Shown: piece by piece, positions 7,085-13,803 of the stretch
How the letters are laid out: every line of letters begins with the position of its first letter
How positions within the stretch are numbered: position 1 is the first letter of the stretch
DNA from: Bdellovibrionaceae bacterium UBA2316
GTDB taxonomy: Bacteria > Bdellovibrionota > Bdellovibrionia > Bdellovibrionales > Bdellovibrionaceae
Reading direction: 5' to 3'
NCBI GenBank assembly: GCA_002345205.1
Contig: DDVI01000011.1
Coordinates: 1-13,970 of the forward strand
Length of the DNA: 13,970 nt
The notes under the pieces: generated by a model
The model's database searches: none
What the model saw: the letters and a program-made list of their open reading frames with translations, nothing else
Told to the model about the DNA's origin: nothing
Position numbers and translations under genes: made by a program

Positions 7085-8860
7085 TTAGATTTTGGAGATA
7101 GTTTTTCCTTTTTTCTGCTCTTGAATCCACTTATTTACACGCTTTTCGAGGACAAAAAGAGACAGCGTTCCCTGACCCAAAACCACATCGTGAAACTTTT
7201 TTATATCGAATTGATTTTTTAACTCTTTTTCCGCTTTTTTACGTAATTCGATGATTTTTAGTTGACCAATCTTGTACCCCAAAGCCTGCCCAGGCCATAC
7301 TGAATAGCGCTCGACCTCGGACTCAACATCCTTGATATCAGACGCCAAATTAGCCGCCATGTAGTCAATAGACTGCTGGCGCGTCCAACCTTTGGAATGA
7401 ATTCCAGTATCAAGCACTAAACGAACGGCACGTAGCATTTCGCTCGATAGATGGCCCAAGTACTGTTTGTCGTCCGTGAATAAGCCCATCTCGCGGCCTA
7501 AGTATTCCGTGTACAACGCCCAGCCCTCGACAAACGCATTTGAGTAAAAGATTTTTCGTTGATATTCCGTAATCTTGTCTTTCAATTCAAATGCTAATGC
7601 TAATTGAAAATGATGACCTGGGACGGCTTCATGCAAAGACAAGCTCGTCATTTCTAAAATGCTGTTTCCTTTTAAGTTGATCGTATTCACAACAAAACGA
7701 CCGTAGTTTTTTAACTCTGTTGGTACATTGTAACTGGCCGCTGGCGCATCACCATTTTCAGCTTCTACGACTTGATAGTCCGCTTTCGGTTGCAAGTTAA
7801 AATATTTAGGAATTTCCGCATCGATTTTCTTTCTAACCGTATTGTAACTCTCAATCGCTTCTTTGGGAGTTTTAAAATATGAGTTTGGGTCATCCACGAT
7901 AAATTTAAGGAATGCTTTAAAATCGCCTTTAAATCCCATTTTATCTTTGATCTTAATCATTTCGCCTCGGATGCGAGCAACTTCAGCTAACCCGATTTTG
8001 TGAATTTCTTCCGGCGTTTTGTTCGTATTTGTATTTAGCTTAACGAAATAACGATACCACTTTTTACCATTTGGAAGCGTGCCGTATCCAAAGTCTTTAC
8101 GACATTTTGGTAAATATTCTTTTTGAAAAAACGCATCGAATCTTTCAAAACTTGGTACGATATGAGTTGCAATCATTGTCTTGAAACTAGCTTGAATTTT
8201 GTCTTTTTCTGATTTCGAAAATTCTTTCGGCATCATTGAAATAGGACGATAGAATGGATTCTTTTCCACGTCTTTAATCAAACCGTCTTTATAAGTACCT
8301 GGCACTTTCTCTGCGATTGGGCAGCTGAGAACCACTTTTTTCTGAAGGCCGTCCCGCAATGCTTTGATTTGACGATCAATATACGCTGGGAAACCCGCTG
8401 CACGCGATACATAGGCTTCATAATGTTTAACAGTGGAAAATGGAAAACTAGTCAGACTAGGGCTTGAAGATTCAAGATATTCAGTCAATCGCGTCCATTT
8501 GTTATCTACCGTCAATGCCTCATACGGGAAATCAAATCCCCCCAAAACGGTTTCTAAATCTTCTTTAAATAAGTCATAGGTAATTTGATAGGATTCATCT
8601 AATTTGGATTTATCTATCGTTTTTAATTCCTTTAACGTTTGCTCGACTAAATTTCTTTGTTTTACCTTAAGTTCAGGTTTTAAGTAGTCACCGAACTTAC
8701 CAAGATCTTCTTCCACATTAAAATACGGGGCCGCATAGGCATCTAGACGCTTCACCTGCTCGGTATAGCCAGTCACTAGCTTATTGAGAGCGTCTACTTG
8801 TGCGAGCACTTGAATGGAAACTAAGACTGAAATCAGAAAACCAAAAAGAACTTTTGACAT
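7085..8860 (-). CDS. Exported DUF885 family metallopeptidase
   Basis: 591 residues from the ATG at 8860, which has TGGAGA upstream and starts a clean signal peptide (MSKVLFGFLISVLVSIQVLA, cut near 20). An in-frame ATG 36 bases earlier would hide the signal and lies close to the predicted promoter, so it is rejected. The body is helical and the length is normal for DUF885. The key motif HEAVPGHH (410-417) with EGWALY (Glu445 about 34 residues later) is the expected zinc site of this family: HExxxGH plus a downstream Glu. WPGQALGYKIG near the C-terminus is also conserved. The family is treated as peptidase-like, acting on peptides or amide bonds; the substrate here is unknown. It is probably periplasmic. 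The gene is monocistronic and divergent from the 285-residue orphan, sharing a 203-bp control region with an inverted repeat. Confidence 0.9.
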   Translation of the reverse strand: MSKVLFGFLISVLVSIQVLAQVDALNKLVTGYTEQVKRLDAYAAPYFNVEEDLGKFGDYLKPELKVKQRNLVEQTLKELKTIDKSKLDESYQITYDLFKEDLETVLGGFDFPYEALTVDNKWTRLTEYLESSSPSLTSFPFSTVKHYEAYVSRAAGFPAYIDRQIKALRDGLQKKVVLSCPIAEKVPGTYKDGLIKDVEKNPFYRPISMMPKEFSKSEKDKIQASFKTMIATHIVPSFERFDAFFQKEYLPKCRKDFGYGTLPNGKKWYRYFVKLNTNTNKTPEEIHKIGLAEVARIRGEMIKIKDKMGFKGDFKAFLKFIVDDPNSYFKTPKEAIESYNTVRKKIDAEIPKYFNLQPKADYQVVEAENGDAPAASYNVPTELKNYGRFVVNTINLKGNSILEMTSLSLHEAVPGHHFQLALAFELKDKITEYQRKIFYSNAFVEGWALYTEYLGREMGLFTDDKQYLGHLSSEMLRAVRLVLDTGIHSKGWTRQQSIDYMAANLASDIKDVESEVERYSVWPGQALGYKIGQLKIIELRKKAEKELKNQFDIKKFHDVVLGQGTLSLFVLEKRVNKWIQEQKKGKTISKI

Positions 8861-8897
8861 ATAATTTCTCCACAGGGAATCAATGTTGCTGCCCAAA

Positions 8898-8926
8898 AAT
8901 ATATTAAAATTACTTAACTAGGTCAT
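8898..8926 (-). promoter_or_regulatory. Sigma-70-like promoter of the DUF885 gene
   Basis: On the minus strand ATGACC (8926-8921) and TATATT (8903-8898) are 17 bp apart and match the consensus at 4/6 and 5/6. Transcription would start near 8891, giving a leader of about 30 nt before the ATG at 8860. The -35 element lies inside the left arm of the inverted repeat at 8919-8935. Confidence 0.45.
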
Positions 8927-8994
8927 CTGATAAACTTCTTTAAACTGAGAATTTTTTCTTAAACTTAAGATCTTTGTTTTATCAGGATCACCTA
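8919..8994. repeat. Long imperfect inverted repeat in the divergent control region
   Basis: Left arm 8919-8935 is TAGGTCATCTGATAAAC. Right arm 8976-8994 is GTTTTATCAGGATCACCTA, whose complement reads TAGGTGATCCTGATAAAAC. The arms agree except for one substitution and two single-base insertions, with arm centres about 58 bp apart. The left arm covers the -35 box of the DUF885 promoter, and both arms lie about 60-120 bp upstream of the sigma-54 start site of the + strand gene. That is a usual distance for an enhancer-binding activator. Seen directly: the repeat. Inferred: a regulator site serving both genes. Confidence 0.55.
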
Positions 8995-9019
8995 TATTAG
9001 ATTTGGCATTAAAGATACC

Positions 9020-9035
9020 TGGCAAACCCTTTGCT
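9020..9035 (+). promoter_or_regulatory. Sigma-54 (-24/-12) promoter
   Basis: TGGCAAACCCTTTGCT has the invariant GG (9021-9022) and GC (9033-9034) separated by exactly ten bases. It fits TGGCAC-N5-TTGCW with a single change in the core. The preceding C also fits. Transcription should start near 9046, 18 bases before the ATG at 9064 and just upstream of its AAGGGG site. Activation by an AAA+ enhancer-binding protein would be required; the inverted repeat at 8919-8994 is a candidate site. Confidence 0.65.
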
Positions 9036-9063
9036 TCTATCCGGCTTCAGAAAAGGGGACCAA

Positions 9064-9921
9064 ATGAAAACAACACTACACGCACAACCATGGCCATGGC
9101 CACAACCACAAATCAAACCACCCACCCAGCCAGCAAAAAAGCTTACTCGCATTAAAACCAAAGACTATACTCTGATCGGTTTTCGCGATTTAGAAGCCGA
9201 GGCTGAAATACATACGCATTTAGAATCTCTTAAATCTAAATTTGGATTTTTAATTCCTCGTTTGTACACGTTGGTATCGCAAAATAAAAAAATCCCCATC
9301 ACCAAGAACCTAAGCAACCAATCACGGATGTTTTTGAATTTTGAATCCTTCAAATGGAGCGAGTTGTTCTTTAATTTCTTCCGACCAATCCTGAGCAGTC
9401 AGACTGAATACTACGCATTTAAAAACGTTCTTTACTCACTAGATATCTACATTTGCCAATATCAATTGATGATCATGGCGATTAAACAGTCGTCACAAGA
9501 CTTTAAGATGGCTATTCAAAGGCATAAAGGACAATTCCAACTACTTTCACAAATTCGCAGTCATCCTCACGGAGAAAATTTGTGTTTTCTTTTTATACTC
9601 GATCTATTTCTAATTTCCATAGGTCGCTCTCAGTATGCTTCCTGCGCCTTCACAGTGAATCAAGCAGAAGCCCTGATACTGCTCAGCTACTTTCAGACGC
9701 AGGGGCTTATCACTGTGGAACCCGATAAAGTAGACTACTTGAATAAAAAGTTTTCGAAGAGTTTGAAAAAGTATTTTGAATTTCGCGGACAAATTTTGTT
9801 TACCAGCGGCAGCGAAATTATTTTTTCTGAGAACCAATTTTCATTTCTAAAAAATACTTTCAACAAGAAAGCGGCTGAACTGGAGCACAAGACATTTGAG
9901 ACTTGTTTTACTCATTTTTAG
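9064..9921 (+). CDS. Unrecognised 285-residue protein, probable sigma-54 target
   Basis: The ATG at 9064 has AAGGGG about six bases upstream. An alternative TTG at 9031 falls inside the sigma-54 promoter and is excluded. There is no signal peptide. Residues 9-23 are a Pro/Trp/Gln-rich patch (PWPWPQPQIKPPTQP) encoded by short CCATGG and CCACAA tandem units, probably disordered. Residues 34-190 look mostly helical and aromatic, with hydrophobic runs at 101-110 and 174-187. Residues 196-228 (FTVNQAEALILLSYFQTQGLI, then TVEPDKV) recall a winged-helix pattern, which is only a weak hint at DNA binding. Residues 229-285 are basic, then acidic-amphipathic. I do not recognise the family. It is divergent from a DUF885 metallopeptidase and followed 126 bp later by a small HPF-like gene. 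Its conditional promoter implies a role in a specific growth or stress phase. Confidence 0.75.
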   Translation: MKTTLHAQPWPWPQPQIKPPTQPAKKLTRIKTKDYTLIGFRDLEAEAEIHTHLESLKSKFGFLIPRLYTLVSQNKKIPITKNLSNQSRMFLNFESFKWSELFFNFFRPILSSQTEYYAFKNVLYSLDIYICQYQLMIMAIKQSSQDFKMAIQRHKGQFQLLSQIRSHPHGENLCFLFILDLFLISIGRSQYASCAFTVNQAEALILLSYFQTQGLITVEPDKVDYLNKKFSKSLKKYFEFRGQILFTSGSEIIFSENQFSFLKNTFNKKAAELEHKTFETCFTHF

Positions 9922-9935
9922 TGAAATATTTTTTT
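9906..9935 (+). terminator. Weak AU-rich terminator candidate overlapping the orphan gene's stop
   Basis: TTTTACT (9906-9912) can pair with AGTGAAA (9920-9926), with one G-U pair and a 7-nt loop, followed by TATTTTTTT. The stem is AT-rich and therefore weak. The TAG stop at 9919-9921 lies within it. The following 9936-10047 is AT-rich with no other gene. Confidence 0.3.
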
Positions 9936-10047
9936 ACTACACATAAAGTTTTTTTATTTTTCGTTTTCACCTTGAAATTAAGAGCTTTTGCTCGACTTGA
10001 CAAAGACTCATAAAGAATAAATGTTGAAAAAAGATAAGGAGATTTTT

Positions 10048-10368
10048 ATGGGAAATTTAGAAAATGTAAAAATAGTATGTGACGGTTTTGAGGCTTCAAG
10101 TGAAGCAAAGGAAAATATACTAGTCGTTTTCAAAAAACTACTAGATGAAGCTCCTTACGGCGCATTTCTAGAAGTTCACTTGGAAAAAACCGCGTCTGGA
10201 ATTTCAGGTCGAATTCACATTAGCTCTTTGGCTGGGGAATTTAAGGCGCAAGCTGTAGAAATGACCCCTCAAGACACAGCTGAGTCTCTTTTTGCTCAAA
10301 TCCGTCAGCAGCTAATCAATTGGAAATTGACTCGCTTCAACGACGCCTCGACCGCAGTCCTGGCTTAA
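10048..10368 (+). CDS. Small cytosolic protein with ribosome-hibernation-factor-like (S30AE-like) layout
   Basis: 106 residues from the ATG at 10048, which has AAGGAG six bases upstream; an in-frame ATG at 10021 has no such site. There is no signal peptide or membrane segment. The predicted order is strand (VKIVCDGF, 7-14), helix (19-34), strands (39-47 and 53-59, ISGRIHISS), a strand with EFKAQAVEM (64-72), then a long helix (75-97, DTAESLFAQIRQQLINWKLTR). This beta-alpha-beta-beta-beta-alpha order, with a late 'A-A-x-(D/T)-xxx-A' and a final basic helix, resembles HPF/RaiA proteins that bind and silence ribosomes. The similarity is in layout only. It is shorter and less basic than most, and could be an unrelated alpha/beta domain. 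It stands alone and ends in a terminator that overlaps its stop. Confidence 0.65.
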   Translation: MGNLENVKIVCDGFEASSEAKENILVVFKKLLDEAPYGAFLEVHLEKTASGISGRIHISSLAGEFKAQAVEMTPQDTAESLFAQIRQQLINWKLTRFNDASTAVLA

Positions 10369-10382
10369 ACTAGGCCATTTTT
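10361..10382 (+). terminator. Rho-independent terminator overlapping the stop codon
   Basis: TGGCTTA-AAC-TAGGCCA forms a 7-bp stem with one G-U pair and a 3-nt loop, followed by five T. The TAA stop (10366-10368) lies within the hairpin. It separates the HPF-like gene from the converging papain-like gene. Confidence 0.55.
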
Positions 10383-10452
10383 AGATAGCTTAATACTTGG
10401 TATATTCCACAACGAAGCTAACCGAATAGAACTTACGAGTACCGCGGCTGAA

Positions 10453-11487
10453 TTAAAGTCTACTGCGTGGCTGATCAATGCGATAGGTACCCGTAGTATT
10501 CTTTAAGACGTCGGCTGGGGTATACCAAGCAAAGCCATTGTTTCCAAATGATGGTCCCCAGCTATTCATGGCTTTAAATCTAACCACCTCATTGGCATCA
10601 TTAACTTCGTATCCAACAACTAGCATAGAATACCCGTCGTTCCGCCATTTTAAATCGATGATTACAGGTAAATCATTATCAATGTAAGTGCGCATACTGG
10701 TAATCATTTTTTCACCCACACTGTCGAAAGTGCGGTAGCGTCCGCCCTCACTCGTAAAAGCTTGTCGTAAAACCATGGCCTGATTATCTGGAAGTGCGTA
10801 TTCGCCTGAGTTATGCAGTAGAAATGTCGCCAACCTTGGAATTCCATAACGACGCTCAAAAGCAAATGGAGTATAGTTTTGGCCCTTGTATTCAAATACT
10901 TCTGGCAGTGGTCCCGAAAACTCTAAAACAACCTCTTTTAATTCATTAAACGCGTTCTTTTGAGCTTCACTTACTTCCTTTGTTTCCCACGAACCCTTAG
11001 GGACGAGACCAACTTTTCGAGTTAAATGAAACGTTTCGTAGGGAAAACCGCCTTCCAGGTCGTGAATCAATTCGGGGCTTTCAGTGCCTAAGCGGATTGC
11101 TTCTTTGATATGTTCTAAAAATTTATGAGCGACTAAGTACGGCTCTGACACCAGGGGAGCCGATGACATTTTCTGATTTACGTTAAACACGTTAATAAAA
11201 TTAATGACCGAAAATAAATAGCATTCCGTCGTCTGACATTGATTGCTGACTTCAGGTTCTTTTAACTCAACGACTCTTCCTTTAGGAACATACTTGGGTT
11301 CAAATCCATCACCAATAGCTTCTGGTTCATGTAAATACCAAACCCGACGGCCGTTCGGTAACAGTTTACTAGGCTCGTAAACGCTCAGACATGAATTTTT
11401 AGAAGCAATGGAATGGGCAGCAGATTCGGAAAGGAATGTAGCCGAAGCAAGCATACTCGCAACGACAAGATTCAATAGAAATTTCAT
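10453..11487 (-). CDS. Exported papain-fold (C1 family) cysteine peptidase homologue with altered His
   Basis: 344 residues from the ATG at 11487, with GGAGGAG directly upstream; the in-frame ATG at 11520 overlaps a promoter and is rejected. The signal peptide is about residues 1-24 (MKFLLNLVVASMLASATF...). The C1 signature appears as NQCQTTECYLFS (82-93), giving nucleophile Cys89 with Gln83 as the oxyanion residue. EGGFPYETF (145-153) is typical of the bleomycin-hydrolase/C1 group, and NSWGPSFGNNGFAWY (308-322) supplies Asn308. The catalytic His should precede MLVVGY, but the sequence reads DGYSMLVVGY, so Tyr286 stands there (codon TAT, one base from CAT). The protein may be an inactive binder, use another residue, or have lost activity recently. 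It is predicted to be periplasmic or secreted, and single-gene. Confidence 0.82.
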   Translation of the reverse strand: MKFLLNLVVASMLASATFLSESAAHSIASKNSCLSVYEPSKLLPNGRRVWYLHEPEAIGDGFEPKYVPKGRVVELKEPEVSNQCQTTECYLFSVINFINVFNVNQKMSSAPLVSEPYLVAHKFLEHIKEAIRLGTESPELIHDLEGGFPYETFHLTRKVGLVPKGSWETKEVSEAQKNAFNELKEVVLEFSGPLPEVFEYKGQNYTPFAFERRYGIPRLATFLLHNSGEYALPDNQAMVLRQAFTSEGGRYRTFDSVGEKMITSMRTYIDNDLPVIIDLKWRNDGYSMLVVGYEVNDANEVVRFKAMNSWGPSFGNNGFAWYTPADVLKNTTGTYRIDQPRSRL

Positions 11488-11511
11488 ATCTCCTCCGAAC
11501 CCCAGCACGGC

Positions 11512-11540
11512 AGTATACATGAGTTATTCTATTTTTTAAA
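11512..11540 (-). promoter_or_regulatory. Promoter candidate of the papain-like gene
   Basis: On the minus strand TTTAAA (11540-11535) and TATACT (11517-11512) are 17 bp apart and match the consensus at 4/6 and 5/6. Transcription would start near 11505, leaving about 18 nt before the ATG at 11487. Its position excludes the upstream in-frame ATG at 11520 as the true start. Confidence 0.45.
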
Positions 11541-11569
11541 AAGGAAAAATCTGACTAATGTTTTGACAG

Positions 11570-11776
11570 TTAAAAAGATAGGAACAATTTAAGCAGACCC
11601 GCAATAACCATGATTGGCCCACCCACCTTGAAGATTGGGCCAATATTCATTAGCCAAGTGGCTTGTTTTTCGGAGTTTTTACTGACTGGCAGGCGACCGG
11701 TTCCTTGTAAGAAAACGGACATTCCTCCTAAAATCATCAGTAGCCCGCTTAATATACCCGAAGATGCCAAATCCAT
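11570..11776 (-). CDS. 68-residue two-helix membrane protein downstream of cheV
   Basis: The ATG at 11776 has AGGGGG five bases upstream. The frame is open further back to an ATG at 11875 inside cheV, but the added 33 residues are basic and unlike a membrane leader, so the short form is chosen. Helices lie at about 5-22 (SSGILSGLLMILGGMSVF) and 47-66 (GPIFKVGGPIMVIAGLLKLF), joined by a polar loop (LPVSKNSEKQAT). Gly-rich helices suggest tight packing or oligomers. No family is recognised. It lies 79 bp after the cheV stop on the same strand and could share its transcript; no strong terminator is seen between them. Function unknown. Confidence 0.6.
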   Translation of the reverse strand: MDLASSGILSGLLMILGGMSVFLQGTGRLPVSKNSEKQATWLMNIGPIFKVGGPIMVIAGLLKLFLSF

Positions 11777-11855
11777 TATTCCCCCTTTTTTTAGTCTTAA
11801 TAGGAAAATTGGGGTTTGCCAATGAATTCTATGCACCCATTTAATAAGTGGATAT

Positions 11856-12755
11856 TTAAGCCGCTCTCTTTTCAAAATCTGGAAAGAAGCCTTTAATTAT
11901 CTGCCCAAGCTTGGAAAACTCTTCTTTGTTTAAAGACAGCTCGGCCCCCACTTCTTCGCACTTACGTGAGATTTGATCGTTTATTAGCGAAGAGAAAATT
12001 AATACAGGGACGTTTTTGTCCAATGATTTAATTTTTTTACAGCAAGCAAAACCGTCTACTTGGGGCATTTCAAGATCGGTCATCACAAGCCCGACTTTAA
12101 CACCGTTAGCATGAAGATCTTCAAAACGCTTAAATAGTAGCGCGCCATTTTCAAAAATTTCAACATCACGCGCTTCAATCTTTTCTAAAAACCACTTAAT
12201 TTTTTTACGAATCATTAATGAATCATCTGCGACCAAAATTTTGAAATTTGGGGGAAATCCAATCGGCTTTTCTTGGTTGATATCAGCCGAAATACCAAAT
12301 ATTGAAAGAACGATTGATTCCAAATCTAACATGGAAATTTCACGATCACCAACAATAGCGATACCGGTAATTGTGTTTGTTTTTAAAATAGCATTGGGCG
12401 ATTGGACATTTTCCCATCCGACACGTTGGATTCCTAAAATTTCATCTACAACAAACCCTAAAACTTGGCGATTAAATTCAGCTAAAATCATAATCTCGCG
12501 TTTGCTATTTGATTTCGTCTGGATATTTAAAACTTTCCTTAAATCTATAATTTTAATAACTTCGTCACGCTCAACGATAGTTCCTAGCATTCCACTGGGC
12601 ATCATTGGTAACGGGTGAACCTGCTCAGGTTGAAATTTAGCAACGTGCTTAATTTTTAAAGCGTTTAAACCGAAACATTGCGTTCCCATAAGGAATTCAA
12701 AAATTTCGATTTCGTTTGTACCTGACTGCAATAAAATTTCACTTTGCTTGCTCAT
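11856..12755 (-). CDS. cheV: CheV chemotaxis coupling protein (CheW-receiver fusion)
   Basis: 299 residues from the ATG at 12755, preceded by AAGGTGAG; an ATG at 12782 lacks a ribosome binding site. Residues 12-155 are a CheW-like domain (EIEIFEFLMGTQCFGLNALK at 15-34; VVDEILGIQRV at 102-112), which couples chemoreceptors to the CheA kinase. Residues 170-292 are a response-regulator receiver domain, with the acidic pocket Asp177-Asp178 (VADDS), phospho-acceptor Asp227 (LVMTDLEMPQVDGF), switch Ser255/Ser256 and Lys277. All receiver residues needed for phosphorylation are present. The usual Lys-Pro is Lys-Glu here. CheV is thought to tune or buffer array signalling by phosphorylation. No other chemotaxis gene is in the window, so this is an isolated copy. 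A sigma-28-like site lies just upstream (12781-12806). Confidence 0.95.
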   Translation of the reverse strand: MSKQSEILLQSGTNEIEIFEFLMGTQCFGLNALKIKHVAKFQPEQVHPLPMMPSGMLGTIVERDEVIKIIDLRKVLNIQTKSNSKREIMILAEFNRQVLGFVVDEILGIQRVGWENVQSPNAILKTNTITGIAIVGDREISMLDLESIVLSIFGISADINQEKPIGFPPNFKILVADDSLMIRKKIKWFLEKIEARDVEIFENGALLFKRFEDLHANGVKVGLVMTDLEMPQVDGFACCKKIKSLDKNVPVLIFSSLINDQISRKCEEVGAELSLNKEEFSKLGQIIKGFFPDFEKRAA

Positions 12756-12780
12756 ACTCACCTTCGCTATTGATGAATAC

Positions 12781-12806
12781 ATATCGCCATATTTTCAATA
12801 TTTCTA
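12781..12806 (-). promoter_or_regulatory. Possible sigma-28 (FliA-type) promoter of cheV
   Basis: On the minus strand TAGA (12806-12803) and GGCGATAT (12788-12781) are 14 bp apart. They resemble TAAA-N15-GCCGATAA at 3/4 and 6/8 positions, with a spacer one base short. The site is 26 bp before the cheV ATG. Flagellar sigma factors often drive chemotaxis genes, so it fits the function, but the match is imperfect. Confidence 0.3.
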
Positions 12807-12891
12807 AAAAGACTTAGATCCTGAAATGCCAAACTAAAGATTTCTTGAAGGCCTCAGTGATAACCTAGAGCCATTCTGACCTTTGACGAGT

Positions 12892-13803
12892 TTACCGATT
12901 CTTAACTGTCTCACGGGTTGTTTTAGTTGACGAATAATCGACACAGCCAGTACCGCCATTTTCGATTGACGTCCTGTAAGCATTTTCGGCCGCTTCATAG
13001 TAAGCGCCATTTTTTGAAAAGCAGCCGGGGAAAATAATCGCGTTCCATTGTTGTTCATCAACAACGGATTCGCGCTCTGATTCTTGTACGGCGCTTTGCT
13101 GCTGAATCACCATTTTGTTTAGCCAAAAATCAGGTGGAAGTTCATTTGGCAAATCCAGACCGGTTCCTCCAAAGCCATCAAAGGCCGCTGTTTCCTCGGA
13201 AATAATTTCAGTTGTTGAATAGTTTGGGTAAAGTGCAAAACCTTCGGGGCATTCGGTTGGAGTTCGTCTAAGATCTTCGGGCAGTTCGACGATTCCCCCG
13301 GCATTTTCCCGCAAGTACGGAGCCATTTTCTTTTGCCGTTCTTCAAAGTAGGAATTGCACTTTTGTGCGTCACTGCCACACTCACACAAACTGGTTTTAC
13401 GCTTCCACTTTCCAAATAGTCTATTCCATTTCTCATTCTGAGAATGCATTACAGAATGCTTTTCTCCTATTTTACGGCAGTCGTAGGCAAGTTTCTCTGG
13501 GTCTTGGTCAACTTTCTTATATCGTCCCGTCTTTGGATCTAACGAATAGCCTTTAATGGTTTCGTGATACTCATCGACTAATCCCGTAACATGCAACAGT
13601 TCGTGCACGACGGTGTAGCACGGCATATCTTTGATCCACGTACGAGAGTTGGCTCGGCCTGAGTCTTTTAATTTAATTTTTATTTTTGGTGTTTTACTGT
13701 GTGGATTATTTTCTTCGACTTCTAAGGTTAGCTTTTCTCCGTTAGGTCCTCTAATTTTATCTCGAACTTTGTTCAAACATTCATTGGCTAAAGATCTCCA
13801 CAC
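12892..13803 (-). CDS. Metallopeptidase domain protein (HExxHxxGxxDEY), start uncertain, perhaps 5'-truncated
   Basis: 303 residues if begun at the GTG at 13803. That GTG has no ribosome binding site, and the next Met (residue 60) is too late. The catalytic motif is HELLHVTGLVDEYHE (67-81), with His67, Glu68, His71 and probably Asp77 as ligands, as in snapalysin-type or M64-like zinc peptidases. VMHSQ (118-122) is a possible Met-turn. Eight Cys residues lie after residue 60 (62, 109, 140, 142, 149, 185, 261, 287), suggesting disulfides in an exported protein, yet no signal peptide is encoded. The same frame is sensibly coding for 27 more codons upstream (YKVRFNISFVEGDKDK...) to a TAA at 13887-13885, with no usable start there. 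This suggests loss of the 5' end or a frameshift. Downstream there are 136 bp to cheV. Confidence 0.65.
   Translation of the reverse strand: MWRSLANECLNKVRDKIRGPNGEKLTLEVEENNPHSKTPKIKIKLKDSGRANSRTWIKDMPCYTVVHELLHVTGLVDEYHETIKGYSLDPKTGRYKKVDQDPEKLAYDCRKIGEKHSVMHSQNEKWNRLFGKWKRKTSLCECGSDAQKCNSYFEERQKKMAPYLRENAGGIVELPEDLRRTPTECPEGFALYPNYSTTEIISEETAAFDGFGGTGLDLPNELPPDFWLNKMVIQQQSAVQESERESVVDEQQWNAIIFPGCFSKNGAYYEAAENAYRTSIENGGTGCVDYSSTKTTRETVKNR

Noticed and set aside
9098..9120. CCATGG/CCACAA repeats as a regulatory or CRISPR-like array
   Set aside because: They are in-frame codons for the Pro/Trp/Gln-rich patch, too short and without spacers.
9997..10025. TTGACA at 9997-10002 as a perfect -35 box for the HPF-like gene
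   Set aside because: No acceptable -10 hexamer lies 15-19 bp downstream; the sequence there is AAATGTTG.
11551..11569. Terminator hairpin after the 68-residue membrane protein (minus strand CTGTC...GTCAG then ATTTTT)
   Set aside because: The stem has two mismatches and few GC pairs, so it is not reliable.
12241..12618. 125-codon open frame on the + strand opposite cheV
   Set aside because: It lies wholly inside the strongly supported CheV gene, has no ribosome binding site and no sensible protein character; a shadow of cheV codons.
12843..12875. Hairpin between the metallopeptidase and cheV as a terminator
   Set aside because: The GGC(C)TC stem is bulged, the loop is 12 nt and no T run follows.
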